Source of the DNA: Thioclava arctica
Lineage (GTDB): Bacteria > Pseudomonadota > Alphaproteobacteria > Rhodobacterales > Rhodobacteraceae
DNA length: 64,000 nucleotides
Direction of reading: 5' to 3'
Assembly: GCF_040892615.1 (NCBI RefSeq)
Contig: NZ_JBFRYC010000007.1
Coordinates: forward strand, 62,001 to 126,000
Shown here piece by piece: positions 8,541 to 15,280 of the stretch. Position numbers and translations under genes: made by a program. The notes beneath the pieces were generated by a model. That model saw nothing but the letters and a program-made list of their open reading frames with translations, made no database searches and was not told the origin of the DNA. Numbering within the stretch: the stretch's first letter is position 1; each line of letters begins with the position of its first letter.

Positions 8541-8607
8541 AGGGCGCGGCAAGTTCCGAAGCGACCCTCTCGTGGCTTGCGAACAAGCCACTGTCGAGCC
8601 ATAGGCG

Positions 8608-8938
8608 AGTGACGCGTACACGAAGGAGGCGCTGGTTATCCGTGTCAAACGCAAGCTTAAATCCGTCAACATGGTCGACGCCTTGAGCGATCTGTTCAGG
8701 CCTCACGCGGCCCGCCTGAGGTCATAAGGTCAAACAATGGCGCCAAAACGGTCTTCATCGCATCAGGATCACTTGGGAAAACGGCTCCTGCGAGAGCTTC
8801 AATGCTCGGTTCCGGGACGCGTTGCTGAACGGTGGGGTCTTCTCGACGCCGCGCGCGGCACAGATCCTGATCGAACGATACCGGCCGCCCGCGCCCGAAA
8901 GTATCGTCACGATGGAGCGCAGGCCAATCCTGCCCTAA
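8608..8938 (+). pseudogene. Decayed IS3-family transposase (OrfB/InsF-type) remnant
   Basis: Two blocks in different frames resemble the catalytic core of IS3-family OrfB. Bases 8608-8727 read DAYTKEALVIRVKRKL then NMVDALSDLF, corresponding to the region around the second catalytic Asp. Bases 8768-8938 read ITWENGSCESFNARFRDALL, then VFSTPRAAQILIERY and RPPAPESIVTMERRP. The catalytic Glu is in CESFNARFRD. Between them lie a stop, a frameshift and missing sequence (the IRSDNGPEF region), and the usual HYNxxRPHSALGY stretch is deleted between ERY and RPPAPE. The gene is therefore dead. The copy marks the downstream end of the phosphonate cluster. Confidence 0.8.
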
Positions 8939-9142
8939 CAATCACTCTGGACCACTCAGGTGGGGCTGATCAACATAACAGTGGGCAGAAACGCTTTGCT
9001 GAGTGGAGTTTCGTGTGCGGCGCTGCCCCCTTACCGAATGGAAAGACAGGGCTGACCCTGCCGAGAACCAAATGGACCGGCAGGTCTGCGGAATGATCTC
9101 AATTGGCAGGCGGTCTTATTAACGCCTGACCTGGCCAAACGC
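8939..9142. other. Non-coding flank after the transposase relic
   Basis: The first 40 bases (around TGGACCACTCAGGTGGGGCTGA, with the sense of a terminal-repeat region in related IS3 elements) probably belong to the decayed insertion sequence. The remaining bases up to the cytochrome b stop hold nothing recognisable. A 119-codon frame across 8737-9096 crosses the relic in the wrong frame and is not a gene. Confidence 0.4.
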
Positions 9143-9811
9143 CTACTCCGGTCTCTTTCGACCCGTCACCATCGAACGAACCAGATTTTCTCTGTGGACA
9201 AAGCTCGCAAGGAAAACGCCGCCGATGTGCAACAAAGCAAGGATCAGAGTAAGATTGGCGACCACTTCGTGCAGGTCCTTGAACGTCTCACCTTGGCCCC
9301 CTTCGCCCCGCATACCTTCATCGTCGTCATCCTCCTCACCGACATCCGCACGGGCCGGAGTCACGATGGAAAACCCGCTCGGCATATCGCCCGAAGAGGC
9401 GAATATAGCTGCCAGCGGCCCTTTGTTCTCATCCTGAGCATAAACTGCCATCGCGCTCAGAACTGTGATCAACAGCGCTGTGAGTAGCCCAAAGACCATC
9501 CACGCCCCTGCGGGACTGTGGCCAAGGTAGCGTTTTGAACGACCGCCCAACAAACTCAGCAGATACCGAAATGCGGTAAAAGGACCGAACAGGAAATCGC
9601 TAAATCTCGCGTGCGGAGCCCCCACAAACCCCCAGATAATGCGAAGGACAATCAGTCCGCCGACAACATATCCGGCCCAGACATGAACCGCCAAGGTGCT
9701 GTCTTCTGGTTCGATGAAGTAGGCGACCAGAAAGGCCATGACGAGAGACCAATGGAAGACGCGCACGAACGGATCCCAGACTTTGATCGCGGGTGTTGTT
9801 GGACGTTTCAT
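9143..9811 (-). CDS. Cytochrome b561-type membrane protein (Ni,Fe-hydrogenase b-subunit-like)
   Basis: A 222-residue four-helix membrane protein. It begins KVWDPFVRVFHWSLV, the typical first haem-ligand helix of prokaryotic cytochrome b561 / hydrogenase b-type subunits, followed by LAVHVWAGYVVGGL and, near the C-terminus, LHEVVANLTLILALLHIGGV, supplying further His ligands. It would pass electrons between quinone and a periplasmic partner. A strongly acidic loop (GEEDDDDEG, about residue 160) separates helices 3 and 4. The start at 9811 is preferred, because the upstream 15 codons lack helix character and GGAG precedes it. It lies 16 bases downstream of the carbonic-anhydrase-like gene and is probably co-transcribed. 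Confidence 0.82.
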   Translation of the reverse strand: MKRPTTPAIKVWDPFVRVFHWSLVMAFLVAYFIEPEDSTLAVHVWAGYVVGGLIVLRIIWGFVGAPHARFSDFLFGPFTAFRYLLSLLGGRSKRYLGHSPAGAWMVFGLLTALLITVLSAMAVYAQDENKGPLAAIFASSGDMPSGFSIVTPARADVGEEDDDDEGMRGEGGQGETFKDLHEVVANLTLILALLHIGGVFLASFVHRENLVRSMVTGRKRPE

Positions 9812-9827
9812 CGCGGAGGCTCCCCAA

Positions 9828-10388
9828 TCAGATCGCGATAGGCTCGACGCTGCCATCGAGGTTCATCAGCAATGTTTCCATCTGCAGTTCGGGATGAAGT
9901 GTCGTGATCTCTGCTGCCAGCAGCGTGAGATATTCTGTGTGGACCTGCGTTTCCTTTGCAGGATCCTTGCCAAAATCCTCGCCGAGGATGGTCTTGTAAG
10001 CGCCGCAATCGCGGTGATCCATGATGATGACCCGTTTGATCTGGTGCAGGTCAATCGCAACCTGAAGATGATCCCGGAACGTCTTGCCCCATTCCGAGAA
10101 CTGATCGGTCATCGCCCCAAGCGACGCCCCCGCGAGGACAACATGGTCATATTTGTCAGTCATGCCCCGCCCGTCCATGTAGCGCACGATGTCATCCATC
10201 AGACGGTAATCCATGCAACTCAGCAGCAGGGCATCGGTTGTTGCGGCCCGCGCCGCAGATGGGGTGATCACGTTATATAGACTGACCGCGCCGCCAAGCG
10301 CGGCGAGTTTGACGAACTTGCGTCTGCCAATGGCCGTTGGCTTTGGGTTATGTTGGCACTGCGGTTCCGGAATATGGTTATCACACAT
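9828..10388 (-). CDS. TAT-exported beta-carbonic-anhydrase-like protein
   Basis: A 186-residue protein with a twin-arginine signal (GRRKFVKLAALGG, about residues 21-33) and cleavage near ARA-AT. The mature part has CMDYR and, about 65 residues later, HRDCG. These are the C-x-D-x-R and H-x-x-C zinc and catalytic motifs of beta-class carbonic anhydrases. A folded, metal-bearing protein exported by TAT is consistent with this. It would interconvert CO2 and bicarbonate in the periplasm, although divergent members of this family have not all been shown to be active. AGGAATAATCCC precedes the ATG. It is followed 16 bases later by the cytochrome b gene. Confidence 0.78.
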   Translation of the reverse strand: MCDNHIPEPQCQHNPKPTAIGRRKFVKLAALGGAVSLYNVITPSAARAATTDALLLSCMDYRLMDDIVRYMDGRGMTDKYDHVVLAGASLGAMTDQFSEWGKTFRDHLQVAIDLHQIKRVIIMDHRDCGAYKTILGEDFGKDPAKETQVHTEYLTLLAAEITTLHPELQMETLLMNLDGSVEPIAI

Positions 10389-10508
10389 GGGATTATTCCT
10401 TTTTCAATCTGGGCTACGTCGTGTTTTGCATGAAATTCCGCCGCTACGCGGGCAGATCAAGAGATCGCCACGCAGCAGGGGAAAGGCTGGTGCAGACAGG
10501 GCGTCCGG
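10389..10508. other. Intergenic spacer (promoter region of carbonic-anhydrase-like gene)
   Basis: 120 bases between the EF-hand gene stop and the carbonic-anhydrase-like start, both on the minus strand. No hairpin with a T run or recognisable operator was found. Confidence 0.3.
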
Positions 10509-11021
10509 TCAGAACGGGTTTTGTTGCGCACGGAATTCCCAGACGGTGACCTTGCCATCTTTGTTGGCGTCCGCAGCTTCGTAACTGGCCTGCGCCTTTG
10601 CCATGAACTCGGCCAGCGTCACATTTCCATCGCTATCGGCGTCCATATCTTTGAATCGCACGGCGCGGTTGACATAAAGCCGCTCAACATTCCTGCGCCC
10701 CATCGGCATGGACGACGGTGCGCTGTCCATATACTCCTCTTCGCTGATCTGGCCGCTTCCGTCAGCGTCAAATTGGGCAAATCCAACACTGGCATGTGTC
10801 GATGCCTCAGCCGCACTGATAAACCCGTCGCCGTCTGTATCAACCGGGCGCGCCATCATGCCCATTCCGCCGCTACCATAGGGTCCATACCCCAACGGCA
10901 TGACCTGCATCATGTCGTCATTTTCAGAGTCACCATCCGCCAGAACGACCGTCCCGGTTGCCAATGCGGCCATGACTGTGGTTGCGGCCACCAAGCCGCG
11001 AATTGAAATGTATTTGGGCAT
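10509..11021 (-). CDS. Exported protein with four EF-hand calcium-binding loops
   Basis: A 170-residue protein with a signal peptide (VAATTVMAALATGTVVLA). Four canonical 12-residue EF-hand loops are readable: DTDGDGFISAAE, DADGSGQISEEE, DADSDGNVTLAE and DANKDGKVTVWE, each with Asp at positions 1, 3 and 5 and Glu at 12. A Met/Gly-rich linker (about residues 36-57) follows the acidic mature N-terminus. It is predicted to be periplasmic or secreted and to bind Ca2+. The start at 11021 is chosen because the signal peptide begins there and the longer frame adds 24 uninformative residues. It is flanked by other small exported genes on the same strand. Confidence 0.85.
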   Translation of the reverse strand: MPKYISIRGLVAATTVMAALATGTVVLADGDSENDDMMQVMPLGYGPYGSGGMGMMARPVDTDGDGFISAAEASTHASVGFAQFDADGSGQISEEEYMDSAPSSMPMGRRNVERLYVNRAVRFKDMDADSDGNVTLAEFMAKAQASYEAADANKDGKVTVWEFRAQQNPF

Positions 11022-11089
11022 CTTGGTCTCTACCTTTGTGTTAGGGAAAGAAGTGCCGATCACAGCGATCTGACCGGCACCGCTGAAAA

Positions 11090-11416
11090 TCAATTGTTAC
11101 CGGAGCCGCCCGAACCTGCAGAATCCGGGGCGCAGTCTCTGGCCTGCTCCTTGGTCTGGTCCTTGTCCTGAACTTGGTCGGCACATGCCTGCAAACGATC
11201 ATGTTCGCGCAAAAGCGTGGTGCAGGCGTCCGATGACACACCATCGCAATCTTTAAGCTGATCTCGAATCCTTAACAGATCGGCGCAATCGCTTGCCCCC
11301 AAGGAACCGCAATCTTGAAGTTGGTCGCGGTCCTGAGTTTGGTCCTGCGCCACAACCATGTTGGGAACAGTGATGCTCATCGCAAGCGCAAACGTTGAAA
11401 TCATAGCGAGTTTCAT
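11090..11416 (-). CDS. Small exported Asp/Gln/Cys-rich protein, function unknown
   Basis: A 108-residue protein with a signal peptide (MKLAMISTFALAMSITVPNM, cleavage after VVAQ or nearby). The mature part is acidic with repeated D-Q/R-x-Q/L patterns (QDQTQDRDQLQDC, RIRDQLKDC, REHDRLQAC, QDKDQTKEQ) and six to seven Cys spaced so that each repeat carries one or two. Repeats of about 24-27 residues centred on R-x-Q/R-L-x-x-C are visible. It could form disulfide-linked helical hairpins. No family was recognised. Its neighbours are exported calcium-binding and Tyr/Arg/Glu-repeat proteins. Confidence 0.7.
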   Translation of the reverse strand: MKLAMISTFALAMSITVPNMVVAQDQTQDRDQLQDCGSLGASDCADLLRIRDQLKDCDGVSSDACTTLLREHDRLQACADQVQDKDQTKEQARDCAPDSAGSGGSGNN

Positions 11417-11643
11417 AACCTTTGTCCTTTCCTGATATCTGTTTCCGAAGATCAAGTTTCACATGGCCGCGCCGCCACTCCATTGATCCTGATCAACCCA
11501 CCAAGGTCGCCTGCCAAGAATAGGCGAAGAACCGCCGAACGACGGCGTAGGTCGCCATTCGGCCGATGATGCACCACGCCTCAGATTATCGCCCCGGAAC
11601 AGCAGCTGCGCTGTTCCGGGGCATCTCAGTGTCGGCGCTGTGA
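11417..11643. other. Intergenic region with a strong hairpin
   Basis: 227 bases between two minus-strand small exported genes. It holds the 13-bp perfect hairpin at 11591-11622 and the promoter region of the 11090-11416 gene. No further ORF is credible. Confidence 0.4.
11591..11622 (-). terminator. Strong hairpin downstream of the Tyr/Arg/Glu-repeat gene
   Basis: Perfect 13-bp stem GCCCCGGAACAGC/GCTGTTCCGGGGC with a six-base loop, starting 21 bases after the stop codon of the gene at 11644-11949. A poor T tract follows on the minus strand, so termination efficiency is uncertain. Confidence 0.6.
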
Positions 11644-11949
11644 TCAGTCGTCGCTGCCCTCGCCGCTGTCGCCATCACTTCCGTCTTCGCCGTGGCTTTC
11701 GCTGTTCCGGTCATTTTCCCGCTCTTGGTACTCGTCGCGTTCGCGGTATTCTTTCCGCTGCGTGTACTCATTGCGTTCGCGGTACGTGTTGCTCTCGTCC
11801 GACATTTTGGTTGAGACGAACTCGTAAGCGTTCCGAAACGCGTTTCCGTATTCGTTGTTGTCGGACTTGCCCGATGCTTGGGCGGCGCCTAGTGCGACAA
11901 AACCAACGGTGGTTGCCAGTGCGGTCGTGAAAAGGATTGTACGTTTCAT
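11644..11949 (-). CDS. Small exported charged-repeat protein, function unknown
   Basis: A 101-residue protein with a signal peptide (MKRTILFTTALATTVGFVAL, cleavage after AQA). The mature part runs from a short Asn/Tyr-rich region into imperfect six-residue repeats of the type Y-R-E-R-x-E (TYRERNEY, QRKEYRERDEYQEREND), ending in an acidic Ser/Gly/Asp tail. Such sequence is probably a single charged helix or disordered and may bind metal or other proteins. GGAGCAAG precedes the chosen ATG at 11949; the longer frame upstream lacks signal character. No family recognised. Confidence 0.68.
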   Translation of the reverse strand: MKRTILFTTALATTVGFVALGAAQASGKSDNNEYGNAFRNAYEFVSTKMSDESNTYRERNEYTQRKEYRERDEYQERENDRNSESHGEDGSDGDSGEGSDD

Positions 11950-12042
11950 GCTATCTTGCTCCATATCGACGTTGCGAGAGGCGTGTTTGCCGTCTCTGAT
12001 GCAGCATTGATGACACGAGTCGCCTGACACGCCGCTGACTGG

Positions 12043-12064
12043 GATTGTCAGCAGATTGTCAGCT
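12043..12064 (+). repeat. 11-bp direct tandem repeat (response-regulator-like site)
   Basis: GATTGTCAGCA followed directly by GATTGTCAGCT (10 of 11 identical). The 11-base period and TGTCA cores are those of OmpR/PhoB-type binding sites. It lies 94-115 bases upstream of the minus-strand charged-repeat gene. Function as an operator is inference. Confidence 0.45.
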
Positions 12065-12209
12065 GGCAAGTGATCGAAAACAGGCGTGAAAAGCCTGTAG
12101 GGCATCCTTTTCATTGGCTTTGCGCTACCAGCTTTGCCGCAGAACCGGGGGGGAGGTCACATCATCACAGCCGATATTTATCGGGAAAAATCTGGCATAT
12201 GGAGGATAG

Positions 12210-12224
12210 TGGCGGAAGCGGTGG
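12210..12224 (+). repeat. Left attachment repeat (attL core)
   Basis: TGGCGGAAGCGGTGG, identical to the last 15 bases of the tRNA-Ser gene read on the plus strand at 17845-17859. Flanking bases differ on both sides. It is the expected crossover duplicate left by integrase-mediated insertion. Confidence 0.8.
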
Positions 12225-12340
12225 CCGCCTAGGCCCTTTCGCGTGCTGTCGCGACCAATCGCCATAACCCAATAAAATAACAAGATTTATTCAAAATCCT
12301 TTCGCAAGCTATTGCAATCTGTCGCGCCCAATCACATTCT

Positions 12341-12367
12341 CTTTGGTGGGTAGGATGCTGGGTAGGA
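12341..12367 (+). repeat. Integrase arm-type repeat, left end
   Basis: CTTTGGTGGGTAGG followed by TGCTGGGTAGGA. GGGTAGG occurs twice, 13 bases apart. A near copy stands at the right end of the islet in the same orientation. It lies 14-40 bases before the integrase start and could bind the recombinase and also control its expression. Confidence 0.55.
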
Positions 12368-12380
12368 TAGTTAGGTTCCC

Positions 12381-13673
12381 ATGCCGAAAATCGCGAAAGA
12401 ACTCTCTGCGCTGGAAGTGAAGAATTTGCGCCATCCCGGCGTTGGTCGCAATGTCTGTATTCCGGTGGGTGGTGTATCGGGTCTGTATTTACAGATTACG
12501 CCCAGCGCGGGGCGGTCTTGGCTGTTGCGCACGACGATTGCCAGCAAGCGGCGCGAAATCGGGCTGGGTGGATACCCTGATATTACCCTAAGCCAAGCGC
12601 GTGAGCGCGCCAGAGAGGCCAAGGCGCAGGTGTTGGCAGGAATTGACCCTGTGGCCCAGCGCAAGGCTGTCAGAGCGGCGCTAGTGGCCGATCAACGGCG
12701 CGGGATGCTCTTTGGCGAGGCGGTGGACCATTACCTGAGCGCCAAGCTCGACGCCTTCAAGAATGACAAACACCGCGCGCAATGGCGTAGCACGCTGGAA
12801 ACCTACGCCGTGCCAGAGTTGGGCAAAATGCTGGTGCAGGATATTACCGTGCAAGATGTGCTGCGCGTCCTTGAACCGATTTGGCACAGCAAGACCGAAA
12901 CCGCATCGCGCCTGCGCGGTCGCATTGAATCCGTGCTGTCTTGGGCCACGGTCGCAGGCCATCGCCGGGGGGATAACCCTGCGCGCTGGGCTGGCAACCT
13001 CAAGGAACTGTTGCCCGCGCCTGCCAAGCTCAAGGGCAGCGCCAATCAACCCGCCTTGCAAATTGATGATGCACCGCTTTGGCTGGCGGATCTGCGCAAG
13101 CGTGAGGGCTTTAGCAACAAGGCGCTGGAATTTGCAGCGCTGACCGCCTCACGCTCGCAAGAGGTGCGCGGGGCGCGTTGGGATGAAATCGACCTAGAGG
13201 CGGCTTTGTGGACCATCCCGGCCAGCCGCATGAAAATGGACCGCGAACACCGCGTGCCGTTGTCGGGCGATGTGGTGGCGCTGTTGCGTGCGCTGCCACG
13301 GCTCAAGGATAGCCCGCTGGTGTTTCCGGCGGCTCGGGGCGGGGAATTGTCAGACATGGCCCTGAGCGCCGCTATGAAGCGCCTGCACGCGGCCAAGCTG
13401 GCAGAGGATGGCGTGGGCTATGTGGACCGGGCCAGCAAGCGCCCAGCCGTGCCGCACGGCCTGCGCTCGACCTTTCGCGATTGGGTGGCAGAGCGCACGC
13501 ATTTCCCCGGCGATATGGCAGAGGTTGCCTTGGCGCATAAAGTCGGAAACGCTGTCGAGGCTGCGTATCGGCGCGGCGATATGGTCGAGAAACGGCGCGC
13601 GATGATGGATGCTTGGGCGGATTACTTGGCTGGCAGAGCGCGGGCTGGGGCTAATGTGGTGAGGATTGGCTGA
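12381..13673 (+). CDS. P4-type tyrosine integrase
   Basis: A 430-residue site-specific recombinase. The N-terminal part (about 1-90) is the DUF4102 arm-binding domain (GGVSGLYLQITPSAGRSWLLR, EIGLGGYPDITLSQARERAR). A SAM-like core-binding domain follows (about 105-190). The catalytic domain has the first Arg in TASRSQEVRGARW, H-x-x-R in PHGLRSTFRDW, and the Tyr in VEAAYRRGD. All catalytic residues expected are present, so it is probably active. It would insert and excise the islet at tRNA-Ser. Its stop (TGA) overlaps the ATG of the next gene by one base. Confidence 0.95.
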   Translation: MPKIAKELSALEVKNLRHPGVGRNVCIPVGGVSGLYLQITPSAGRSWLLRTTIASKRREIGLGGYPDITLSQARERAREAKAQVLAGIDPVAQRKAVRAALVADQRRGMLFGEAVDHYLSAKLDAFKNDKHRAQWRSTLETYAVPELGKMLVQDITVQDVLRVLEPIWHSKTETASRLRGRIESVLSWATVAGHRRGDNPARWAGNLKELLPAPAKLKGSANQPALQIDDAPLWLADLRKREGFSNKALEFAALTASRSQEVRGARWDEIDLEAALWTIPASRMKMDREHRVPLSGDVVALLRALPRLKDSPLVFPAARGGELSDMALSAAMKRLHAAKLAEDGVGYVDRASKRPAVPHGLRSTFRDWVAERTHFPGDMAEVALAHKVGNAVEAAYRRGDMVEKRRAMMDAWADYLAGRARAGANVVRIG

Positions 13674-14479
13674 TGTGGTGTCCAGAAGGTTATTTGAGCT
13701 ACTCCGACTTCGAGGCCATTTGCTATGAAGCTGGCCAAAAGCTATTTCCTTATGACGATTACTTTGCCGAGCAACGAAAAGACAATTGGGCACGACATAA
13801 AATCTCTGAAGATCCGTCTATTCGCGCTTTAGCGACTACCGATTGGCTCAAGATACAGTGTTTAGGGAGCGATATAGTCGAAAAAACAATATGTTCTCCG
13901 AGAGGCGAACGTCTTAAGGTAACGGGACTTTTCTTTTCTGAAATACCTTGGCCCGACAAAGCCGATCCTTGGCAAATCTATCCCAAAGATAGCGACTTCG
14001 AAGAAATCCGGTCTTTTATTCTCGCGCAATTTAGTGCGCCGTCTCCTTGGGTGAGCTTGTCAGTGAATGGTGAGGTCCGCTGTCCGAGCTTTCTTAAAAT
14101 GGTAATGTACGATGTTAGAAATCTCTTTAAAAGATCAGCTTTCCCGATAATCTTTCCGCGTCTAACCTACGTGAGAAGGAATGTAGCGCCCTTTGTCGGT
14201 TGGAGAGTGTGTTTTGACAAGGCAACTTTCCCAGCCTCGTCACAAGAGTTAATCGCACTTTTTGCGGACAGGCTGACCAAGCCATCGGAGGAAGAAACCC
14301 GAAATAATGACTTTCGACATAGGGGAAAGCAGGACGAGATAAGAGCACTCATTGCGCTACACTTTCCTAAAGGGATTCAAGACGTTTCTGCTAAGAACTT
14401 GCAGAGAGCACTTGAGGGGCATTTTAATAAACTGCCGCATTTGGACACAATTAGAAGGGCGGTAGGCAGGAAGAAATAA
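13673..14479 (+). CDS. Unknown islet gene, AT-rich, coupled to the integrase
   Basis: A 268-residue protein of no recognised family. Its ATG overlaps the integrase stop (TGATG), so it is translationally coupled. Base composition is clearly poorer in G+C than the integrase and the chromosome, pointing to a separate origin. The C-terminal 60 residues (KQDEIRALIALHFP, then LDTIRRAVGRKK) look like a small helix-turn-helix module of the kind found at the end of several mobile-element proteins. No signal peptide, membrane segment or nuclease motif was seen. It is the most likely cargo or defence gene of the islet, but no function can be assigned. Confidence 0.75.
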   Translation: MWCPEGYLSYSDFEAICYEAGQKLFPYDDYFAEQRKDNWARHKISEDPSIRALATTDWLKIQCLGSDIVEKTICSPRGERLKVTGLFFSEIPWPDKADPWQIYPKDSDFEEIRSFILAQFSAPSPWVSLSVNGEVRCPSFLKMVMYDVRNLFKRSAFPIIFPRLTYVRRNVAPFVGWRVCFDKATFPASSQELIALFADRLTKPSEEETRNNDFRHRGKQDEIRALIALHFPKGIQDVSAKNLQRALEGHFNKLPHLDTIRRAVGRKK

Positions 14480-14481
14480 AA

Positions 14482-14527
14482 TTGGGCAAAAGGGGTAGGC
14501 ATATCAGTTAATACTAGTTTTGCCCAA
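14482..14527. repeat. Inverted repeat with long loop
   Basis: TTGGGCAAAA at 14482-14491 and TTTTGCCCAA at 14518-14527 are exact complements, 26 bases apart. A second shared element, TAGGCAT/ATGCCTA, lies next to each arm but in swapped order. It sits after the unknown gene and before the AlpA-like gene and may be an operator or a weak terminator. Confidence 0.5.
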
Positions 14528-14605
14528 AATGCCTATCTTTTTTAGACCTAACGTAGTGCCAATTATTGCACCCAATCGCAACGCTAACCGATTGGATCGC
14601 AACAA

Positions 14606-14791
14606 ATGCCACAAACCTACCTCTCCGACCTTCAACTTGCCGCCCGCTATGGCGTCCACCGCTCGACGCCGTGGCGCTGGGCAAAGACCGATCCGCGCTT
14701 TCCTAAGCCTGTAACCCTTTCGCCGGGTTGCACCCGGTGGAACTTGGCAGAATTAGAAAACTGGGAAGCTGCCAAAACAAACGCTGCATGA
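14606..14791 (+). CDS. AlpA-like excisionase/regulator
   Basis: A 61-residue MerR-like winged-helix protein. YLSDLQLAARYGVHRSTPWRW and FPKPVTLSPGCTRWNLAELE fit the AlpA/excisionase pattern (recognition helix, then R-W-hydrophobic-x-E). Such proteins activate integrase or act as directionality factors for excision in P4-like elements. A longer frame from 14520 in another frame is spurious. An AT-rich region with an inverted repeat precedes it. Confidence 0.82.
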   Translation: MPQTYLSDLQLAARYGVHRSTPWRWAKTDPRFPKPVTLSPGCTRWNLAELENWEAAKTNAA

Positions 14792-14897
14792 ATAAAAACC
14801 GCCACCCATTAAACGGGCAGCGGCTCTATTCAGCATCGTTTTCACAGACGCAGAATACCCCCGTCCCGTTTTGTTTTCAACGAAGGAAACAGAACAG

Positions 14898-15182
14898 ATG
14901 AAAATCAAAGCGAAAATCGAAACGGGCGAAATGCCCATCACTTTGCAGCTAAAGGGCCGCTTGGCGTGGACGCTGATGGAATTGGTGAAAGCTGGTGACG
15001 TTGGCATCACGCCACTGCACAATCCCGCACCGCGCGTCTCGCATTATGTGATGAGCCTGCGCCGCAAAGGCGTTGCCATAGATACCGAAATGCAACCGCA
15101 CTTTGGAGCCTTCCCCGGTGAGCATGGTGTCTATCGCCTGAAAAGCACCGTGACGATTGAACGGGTGGAGGGCCGCGCATGA
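14898..15182 (+). CDS. Small winged-helix-like islet protein
   Basis: A 94-residue protein. GRLAWTLMELVKAGDVGITPLHNPAPRV followed by HYVMSLRRKGVAIDTEM has the look of a winged-helix fold: helix, short turn, recognition helix with conserved LRRKG, then beta wing. GAAGGAAA about 10 bases before ATG 14898 fixes the start; a TTG at 14871 is less likely. Its stop overlaps the start of the next small ORF. It probably regulates islet genes or acts with the downstream primase. No exact family name is certain. Confidence 0.72.
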   Translation: MKIKAKIETGEMPITLQLKGRLAWTLMELVKAGDVGITPLHNPAPRVSHYVMSLRRKGVAIDTEMQPHFGAFPGEHGVYRLKSTVTIERVEGRA

Positions 15183-15280
15183 TGGCCCTTCGCATTTCCC
15201 GCCTTTGTCGTGAACTTGGTGTTTCCCGGTCGGTGGCAAAGTCCATTGCAGCCCTTGCCTATGGGGAGGGGAAGCAATGA
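15179..15280 (+). CDS. 33-residue helical ORF coupled on both sides
   Basis: A short frame (MMALRISRLCRELGVSRSVA...) of 33 codons. Its ATG overlaps the preceding stop (ATGA at 15179-15182) and its own stop overlaps the primase ATG (ATGA at 15277-15280), so it is linked to both neighbours by four-base overlaps. The sequence resembles a single helix-turn-helix unit (LCRELGVSRSVAKSIAAL). Either it is a true microprotein or a translational bridge allowing coupling of the primase to the winged-helix gene. Confidence 0.55.
   Translation: MMALRISRLCRELGVSRSVAKSIAALAYGEGKQ

Larger units (their letters stand above)
11950..12380. other. Non-coding boundary region between chromosomal genes and the integrated islet
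   Basis: 431 bases without a credible gene. It contains the promoter region of the charged-repeat gene, an 11-bp tandem repeat (12043-12064), the left 15-bp attachment repeat (12210-12224) and a repeat pair before the integrase (12341-12367). The stretch 12265-12330 is distinctly AT-rich, typical of the DNA just inside an integrated element. Confidence 0.6.

Noticed and set aside
8737..9096. 119-codon frame on the plus strand
   Set aside because: It reads across the decayed transposase in the wrong frame.
12070..12267. 65-codon frame across the islet boundary
   Set aside because: It runs over the attachment repeat, has no ribosome site and shows no protein character.
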